From assembly GCA_016169945.1 (NCBI GenBank), contig JADLSH010000282.1, forward strand, positions 1,178,001 through 1,242,000: 64,000 bases of DNA, in the 5' to 3' direction. Source of the DNA: Trachythela sp. YZ-2020 (Eukaryota > Cnidaria > Anthozoa > Malacalcyonacea > Clavulariidae). Positions 57,390 through 64,000 of the stretch are shown here, one piece after another (position 1 is the stretch's first letter; each line of letters opens with the position of its first letter). Made by a program: the position numbers and the translations under genes. The notes under the pieces were generated by a model. It searched no databases, was not told the DNA's origin, and was given only the letters and a program-made list of their open reading frames with translations.

Positions 57390-58146
57390 TCTTTCTGAAG
57401 TGCTTTTAGGGCGTCTTCAACCTTATATCACAGAATAGAGATGATCAGAAAACTCACTCACGTCGGAACCTTGTCGCTCCGCGCATCTCCGCCGCCATGT
57501 TGAAAGAAAGCCTTCCACGCTCAAAACAATACAACGTAATATGGTGAAACGCGGAGTTGGGAGCTTTAAATGGCTATATCTTTGCATTTTGCGGCCGATT
57601 TCCTTAATACGACCAGTACATATTAAACAGAGGTAGGTGACGAATATCATCGTGTCAAAAGACATTTCAAGTTGCGATTTCATTCGCTATTTACGTTTAA
57701 ACTAGAGGTCCAAGAGTGGTGTGTTCGACGTTTGTCTAGGCATTGCTATTGTGTGCAGTTGCACTGCAATGTACTTTGGATGTTGCCTGTTAGTTAACAT
57801 TTGACACACTCTGTGATGCCATACGATTTTACTTGCTAAGGCCAACCTTTTGGGTGTTAATAGGTTAACTAAACAATCTCCCCATGTCTTTTGTTAATCC
57901 ACTTAGCCGCAATGTGCCTAACATTGTTTTTACTCTGTCTAATGCCAGAAGTAGAAGGTCACCTCGGTTTCATAAAAGATCACTAACCATTATTTTCTTT
58001 AAATGTAAATAATAGTAGTTTAAGATGTGGGCAAAATTAATAAACGATGGCCGAAGTTCCCTTGTCACAGGGGATGTCATTTGCAGTTATTATTGATTTA
58101 TTGTTATATCTCGTTATTAGTAGGTCTGTCATTATATCTCATTGTC
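57390..58146. other. No gene supported
   Basis: Contains CGCCGCCATGTTGAAAG near 57492, a promoter-like CGCCAT context, and short open frames without family resemblance. Confidence 0.4.
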
Positions 58147-58306
58147 TGTTAAGCTGTGTTTACACTACAATACTATACCTGAGGTACGACCGACCTAAAG
58201 CAGTTAGATGGGACACACCTATGACTGACCTGAAACCACGATTTCAGGTCAAGCATTTGGGGTGGCCTAAAACCTGACTAGGTCAGGCTGGTAGTGTAAA
58301 TATAAT
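58147..58306. mobile_element. Possible 160-bp MITE
   Basis: TGTTTACACTAC near 58153 and GTAGTGTAAATA near 58291 are inverted with one mismatch. The interior has repeated ACCTGA/TCAGGT words (CTGAAACCACGATTTCAGG). Size and ends fit a MITE, but no target duplication is clear. Confidence 0.4.
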
Positions 58307-58669
58307 TGCTCCAATACCAATTTCATTGACAGCATAGTCCCTGATATTAGTGTTTCATGTTATATGCATATAATGGTGCAATTTGTTGTACTCATTCACC
58401 ATTGGCACCATGTCAGGTCCCAGTTAGGTACTTCTCAGATAGAGGTAAATGTCACCCCTTAGTGTAAACGCAACGTTGGTGACTGAGGTAGAGTGTATTA
58501 TTTGTTAATAGTGATTTGGCAGTTGTTTTTTGGCATTACAAAAGTTTAAAGGTGTGCCACAATGTATCAACTAGGTTGCTAAGGCTTTACACAGGTCAAT
58601 AATAACTAAAGGTGAAGCACAAGTCAATAGGCACCTCCACCCGTAAAGCACTTCAAAAGATCAAACATA
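58307..58669. other. No gene seen
   Basis: Non-coding spacer between two MITE-like structures. Confidence 0.4.
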
Positions 58670-58671
58670 TA

Positions 58672-59284
58672 CCGGGTGGAGCAAAAAAAAGTACGACTGT
58701 TTGATTTAGTATAACTTAAAAACTAAAAGAAGTATTACACTGTGCATTCAGCGATGTCTAACTTAAATTTTGATATGTTCCATGTGCATTTTCATGCAAT
58801 ATTGAACGAGATAGTTGCATTTAAACTTGAGTAAACACTTTTGGAAGTGTCGAGAATTAGCTAAAAATGGCCTATTAAATAATTTGATAACCATTAGCAT
58901 TTTACGCAAGTATTCGTTTCAATGAAGTGAAGTTGAAGTTAGAAGGCCAAATGTTAGAATAAAAGAGCATATCTATTCAAGAAACATTTCTAACTTCAAC
59001 TTCACTTCATTTAAATAATACTTCCGATAGAATGGTAACGGTTATCAAATTAGTTTAATAGGCCGTTTTTAGCTAATTCTCGACACTTCAAAAAGTGTTT
59101 AGTCAAGTTTAAACGCAGCTATCTCAGTCAATATTGCATGAAAATGCACATGGCATATATCAAAATTTAAGTTAGACATCGCTGAATGCAAAGAATCTTG
59201 TGTAATAGCTCTTAAGTGTAATAGCTCTTTTAGTTTTTAAGTTATACTAAATCAAACAGTTGTACTTTTTTTTGCCGCACCCGG
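58672..59284. mobile_element. 613-bp foldback MITE, TA-flanked (mariner-like)
   Basis: The ends read CCGGGTGGAGCAAAAAAAAG and, inverted at the right, CCGGGTGCGGCAAAAAAAAG. The arms stay complementary over about 275 bp (58672-58946 against 58988-59284), leaving a loop of about 41 bp between TGAAGTTAGAA and TTCTAACTTCA. TA flanks both sides, as for Tc1/mariner insertions. It has no coding capacity. Confidence 0.8.
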
Positions 59285-59286
59285 TA

Positions 59287-59987
59287 TAGCCATAGAGATT
59301 TGAGATTTTGTTGACAATTTGACAATGCTTTGATGTTGACAATATTTCCCATACTAGTCATATTTATATTGTAGACCATTTATTGGCAAAGATTTAGAAA
59401 ACCTACAGTCAGAAAATGTTCACCAGTTCTTTATTCAATTTTCTCATATTTATGAAGTAGAAGTAAAGTGATCAACAAGTTGTAATTTCAATAATCCTTT
59501 ATTCTATGCATTTTAAAAGAATCTTGCCGAGTTTCTTTGCTTGAGTAATTTCTTCCAAACTGCAGGAGACAATATGTTATATTGCAATGGCAGAAGTATT
59601 ATATTCCATTATGTAAAGCATTTGTGAGACCATTGGACACCTAAAAAGTAGTCAACACCAGACAACATACTTCAATCACTTGAAATAGATCTATAATTTC
59701 TTTAATTGTTCACTGAATTTATACTGAATTGGAATTCTTTCATGGACAGCAAGTTTCCTACTTTCAACTAAAACTGAACAAGAAAAATTTACATTTAAAA
59801 AGTCTATAGTGTAGAATAAGATTACTTTTATAGTTTAGTTGGCAAGTCATCGCCTTACGTTGGCGAAATTCTACGCTAAAAGTTGTTGATTTGCCTTCCA
59901 GCAACAATTAAATCAATCGCCTACCTTCTCTTCAAATGGTGTCAAAGTAAAATGAGAATCGTCCAAATATTCGAGCAGCTACAGCGG
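59287..59987. other. No gene seen
   Basis: AT-rich non-coding sequence. Confidence 0.4.
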
Positions 59988-59991
59988 TTTT

Positions 59992-61495
59992 TAGTGCAAA
60001 GTTTTTAACTTTGCAGTATTGTGATGAGGGGCGAAAATTCACACGAGCTATCATACATACATACATACATAGGTAGATAGATAGATACATCATAGTGTAA
60101 ACTTTCCGGGGGGTGTTTGCGAAGATTCTCTATTAATACCGTATCTGTTAAACTTTGGGGTTGAAACTTTTTTAAGCACTTTCAAGTTATCTTATAGCTC
60201 AATTCGGTTGTATTCATGCAGTGTTTAATTAGATTTACGAACAACATTTGGGTTGTGGTATTAAACGTCTACATCATAACAATCGTTTATATATAATATT
60301 GGGTGCTAACTCCCCCGGTAGCTATGAACACGTGCGTTCAAGTATCACGGAACGAAAATATGAAATTTCGAAATATTCACCCCACAATGGTGGCAGCTGG
60401 GAGTGGGAATGTGATGGAAATACGATCAAATTTATAAATAAACGTTTCCATTTTGGCCTTTTGGATTAGTAGTGCGTTTTGTCATTTATATATTCAATAG
60501 ACAATACTGAATGGGTCGAATATTCATTATTGCAATATTTTTATAAATTCTGAAGCGTAAGTTTCGCCTCAAACATGTCACATATTTTGGACTTGGTTAT
60601 ATATAAAAAAATTCAAATACAAGATTAAAGACCCGATGAGATCCCTTTGGCCTTTAGCGAATATGTTAGTTATAGTATACAGCATTGGATTTTACCAGCG
60701 ATCTAAGGTAAGTCGACTTGCGTACAATTTATACACATTAATACGGCTACTGTATTGTTTCTGGCGAATTTTATAGATAGGAGAAGTTGCTATACTCTGT
60801 CCGTAGACTCGTAGAGTGTAATTTGTAGAGTCACTAGAGTAGATGAACTGCATAATTTTGAAATTTGACATTTGTTATGCAATATTAATAGAACACATCT
60901 CTGTTGACGGGGCAGTTGTTTACAAATGCGAATGGCATTTTGGCGAGGATGCGTCTGTATATATAACTATGATGTATGATGCATTCTATATACATTCTAG
61001 TTTTGCTTAGCCTTTATTTTAGTAGTCTGTGTACAACCGTACTCTCGAAATTTTATATACACGATGAAATAATAAATAAATAAAATTTGAAATAATCGAA
61101 GTTGAGTTGACATATTTGTAATTAGTTGAATAAAACTAATCAAAATATTGCAACCGTAAACAAAAGACAATTTTATCTGCTTACTATAATATATTGGCAA
61201 AAACATAAATCACTCATCGCGAATTTAGAATTACGAATGATGAAATATTACAAGCTTTTCATTGACAAGTGTACTTGTTGAAAAGCTGGCATGCTAGCTT
61301 TTCAAAAGCTTGTCACATTTCATCAATTTTCAAGGGCAAATAAAAATAGTAAAGGTAAAAATAATTGCCAAATAAAAATTGCTCGTGTAAATACGTAATA
61401 TGCAAATATCAACACAACACAACATGGATGCACAACAGTTACGTACGCACTCTAAACCATGTAACATAGCATTTGTCTTTTAAAACTTTGCACTA
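59992..61495. mobile_element. 1.5-kb TIR-ended repeat, copy A
   Basis: The ends are TAGTGCAAAGTTTTTAAC (59992) and TTTTAAAACTTTGCACTA (to 61495), inverted over about 16 bp. The left end also folds on itself (TGCAAAGTT/AACTTTGCA). It differs from copy B (62381-63891) by scattered changes and by an extra (CATA)n(GATA)n tract near 60054-60088. A 73-codon open frame at 60248-60469 is not kept in copy B, so coding is unlikely. An internal hairpin lies at 61238-61326. Confidence 0.75.
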
Positions 61496-61659
61496 TCCTT
61501 GGATCACTAGTTGTGGTTCCATTTCATTTTCCGCCATATTAACTGCAGTAAAATTCACTCAGGAGGCTTTCTTTCAACATGGCGGCCAAACCGGAAGTCG
61601 GCTGATAATTTGGCAGACTTTGCACCCCTGAGTGAGCTTTCTGCTCATTTCTATTCTGT

Positions 61660-62345
61660 GCTTATATGGTAGGGGATTCTACGTTGGGGTTGTACTTTCG
61701 GTATTTCACGTTTATCTATGTCTAGTTTTACTGTCTCACCTTTTAATTTGCCCAGTCCATTAAACACTTTTGCATGAGTGCCAATGACTTTTGCCAGGTT
61801 GTCATCTTTCGTTGTTACGTTGTTTATGTGCAAAGTTATAAGTCCAAGATCTTGAGCTGTAGCAAGAGAGAAAATATTTCCACAATTTTGGCCTTTTACA
61901 ACATAGAACATTGCGACAGATAACCGCTTGCGCGTTTCCACAACCGTTTCGAACTTTCCAAGGAATTTTACTGGCTGAGTTGTATTATATGGAAATGCTT
62001 TGGTACTTGTTTGTTTTAACTTAACACGGTGCATTTTCGAAAATGTTTGTTCATCGATTACATTAATTGTAGCCCTAGTATCGAGTGGCTGATGCTCCAA
62101 CCACTTTGAACTTGACTTTGGCGGTGTTTTCTCCATCATTGTTTACTGTATATAAATAATCCTCATCCAAATTGTCCGTTTCGTGATTTAAAGGATCTAA
62201 GGCTTTTCCTCGACCTTTTTTATGTTTTCTCGCATTCTGTTTCAGTGGTCTCGACTTGCTCGTGCATACTCGTGCAAAATGGTTCGTTTTGCCACATGTG
62301 GCATGTCTGACCTTTCAACAGGATTAGAAATATTTCGGTTGTTAT
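61660..62345 (-). pseudogene. Second Ty3/gypsy fragment: gag tail and protease
   Basis: On the minus strand the upstream part (about 62345-62095) carries a zinc-knuckle end, HATCGKTNHFARVC, followed by a basic linker and NDGENTAKVKFKVVG. A frame change near 62095 leads into the protease frame with DTRATINVIDEQTF, where the active-site DTG/DSG is altered to DTR, then KFLGKFETVVETRKR and FSLATAQDLGLITLHINN. It ends in the linker before RT (VKLDIDKREIPKVQPQRRIP) at a stop at 61651-61653. RT, RNase H, integrase and LTRs are absent. It is a different subfamily copy from the element at 49.6-57.4 kb and cannot be active. Confidence 0.75.
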
Positions 62346-62380
62346 CAATAAAATCTGATAGTAACTTTTTAGTACCTTTT

Positions 62381-63891
62381 TAGTGCAAAGTTTTTAACTT
62401 TGCAGAATTGTAATGAGGGGCGAAAATTCACACGAGATATCATAGTGTAAACTTTCCGGGGGGTGTTTGCGAAGATTCTCTATTAATACCGTATCTGTTA
62501 AACTTTGGGGTTGAAACTTTTTTAAGCACTTTCAAGTTATCTTATAGCTCATTTCGGTTGTATTCATGCAGTGTTTAATTAGATTTACGAACAACATTTG
62601 TGGTATTAAACGTCTACATCATAACAATCGTTTTATATATAATATTGGGTTGCTAAATCCCCCGGTAGCTATGAACACGTGCGTTCAAGTCCACTGATCT
62701 AATAATATCACGAAATTTCGAAATATTTACCGCACAATGGTGATAGCTGGGAGTGGGAATGTGATGGAAATACAATCAAATTTATAAATAAACGTTTTCA
62801 TTTTGGCCTTTTGGATTAGTAGTGCGTTTTGTCATTTATATATTCAATAGACAATACTGAATGGGTCGAATATTCATTATTGCAATATTTTTAAAATTCC
62901 GAAGCGTAAGTTGCGCCTCAAACATGTCACATATTTTGGACTTGGTAGTTGGTGCTGGTTATATATAGAAAAATTCAAATCCAAGATTCAAGACCCGATG
63001 AGATCCCTTTGGCCTTACCGTAAATATCGAATATGTTAGTTATAGTAAACAGCATTGGATTTTACCAGCGATCTAAGGTAAGTCGACTTGCGTACAATTT
63101 ATACACATTAATACGGCTACTGTATTGTTTCTGGCGAATTTTATAGATAGTAGAAGTTGCTATACTCCCGGTATACTCTGTCCGTAGACTCGTAGAGTGT
63201 AATTTGTAGAGTCACTAGAGTAGTAGAGTGTAGTATGAACTGCATAATTTTGAAATTTGACATTTGTTATGCAATATTAATAGAACACATCTCTGTTGAC
63301 GGGGCAGTTGTTTACAAATGCGAATGGCATTTTGGTGAGGATGCGTCTATATATATAACTATGATGTATGATGCATTCTATATACTTTCTAGTTTTGCTT
63401 AGCCTTTATTTTAGTAATCTGTGTACAACCGTACTCTCGAAATTTTATATACACGATGAAATAATAAATAAATAAAATTTGAAATAATCGAAGTTGAGTT
63501 GACATATTTGTAATTAGTTGAATAAAACTAATCAAATATTGCAACCGTAAACAAAAGACAATTTTATCTGCTTACTATATAATATATTGGCAAAAACATA
63601 AATCACTCATCACGAATTTAGAATTACGAATGATGAAATATTACAAGCTTTTCATTGACAAGTGTACTTGTTGAAAAACTGGCATGCTAGCTTTTCAAAA
63701 GCTTGTCACATTTCATCAATTTTCAAGGGCGAATAAAAATAGTAAAGGTAAAAATAATTGCCAAATAAAAATTGCTCGTGCAAATACGTAATATGCAAAT
63801 ATCAACACAACACAACATGGATGCACAACAATTACGTACGCACTATAAACCATGTAACAACATAGCATTTGTCTTTTAAAACTTTGCACTA
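62381..63891. mobile_element. 1.5-kb TIR-ended repeat, copy B
   Basis: Direct-orientation partner of 59992-61495 with the same TIRs. Similarity continues about 16 bp past the right TIR in both copies (TTGGATCACTAGTT), whereas left flanks share only a T run, so the true right boundary may be near 61512 and 63908. Confidence 0.75.
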
Positions 63892-64000
63892 TCGTTGGAT
63901 CACTAGTTTCCTATTTATCACCACATTGAGGACTTTCCAGGTATACTTTGTGTTTGCTTTGCATATTCCAGCGGATTTTCATAATACCTACGCTTTATCA

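Noticed and set aside
60248..60469. 73-codon frame in repeat copy A
   Set aside because: Disrupted by indels in copy B, so not maintained.
59992..63891. LTR pair of a gypsy element
   Set aside because: Ends are inverted repeats without TG..CA, no primer-binding site or polypurine tract adjoins them, and the internal part has only gag-protease.

Overview
This window is animal (metazoan) genomic DNA made almost entirely of mobile and repetitive sequence. It is AT-rich, its genes have spliced exons with GT..AG introns, and it holds PIF/Harbinger transposons, CR1/L2-type LINEs, a Penelope-like element, Ty3/gypsy retrotransposons, a tRNA-derived SINE and many foldback MITEs. That mixture suggests an invertebrate, possibly a marine one such as a cnidarian; the sequence does not fix the species. 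I see no convincing intact host gene, no rRNA or free tRNA gene and no CRISPR array.

Layout. 1-5.4 kb: a PIF/Harbinger gene pair, a four-exon Myb/SANT-like gene (+) convergent with a five-exon HARBI1-like transposase (-), with several MITEs nested between and inside them. 5.5-8.2 kb: a 5'-truncated LINE (+) and a SINE copy. 8.2-10.5 kb: non-coding, with one foldback element. 10.50-14.65 kb: a complete second Harbinger element with 24-bp TIRs, a TAA target duplication, many CGTATG-type subterminal repeats, a frameshifted transposase (+) and a MADF/BESS-type gene (-). 14.7-20.5 kb: a SINE fragment, a tandem duplication split by a 2.2-kb TIR element, and LINE 3' ends.

20.516-43.257 kb is one tandem array of a 72-bp unit, 315 full copies plus a partial one (about 22.7 kb, 36% of the window). 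Nearly all copy-to-copy variation sits at two CpG dinucleotides 30 bp apart. Because 72 is divisible by 3 and the unit lacks stops in several frames, the array produces enormous open frames on both strands; I treat these as a by-product of unit length, not as demonstrated genes.

43.3-49.5 kb: two separated segments that occur twice, a decayed Penelope-like (GIY-YIG) element (-), a decayed coiled-coil pseudogene (-), LINE reverse-transcriptase fragments (+), a compound hairpin and a full-length SINE with a long tetranucleotide tail. 49.57-57.4 kb: a Ty3/gypsy retrotransposon (-) running LTR-gag-protease-RT-RNase H-integrase, split in the protease by a 3.9-kb TTAA-flanked DNA transposon that itself carries a hairpin element. 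57.4-64 kb: MITEs, a 613-bp mariner-like foldback, two 1.5-kb near-identical direct copies of a TIR-ended repeat, and between them a second gypsy gag-protease fragment.

How it fits together: this is a nested insertion site in which the autonomous-type elements supply transposition enzymes (Harbinger transposase plus Myb partner, LINE RT, gypsy pol) and many short elements look non-autonomous. Many apparent frameshifts are single-base changes in short homopolymer runs, so sequencing error and true decay cannot be separated from this one sequence.
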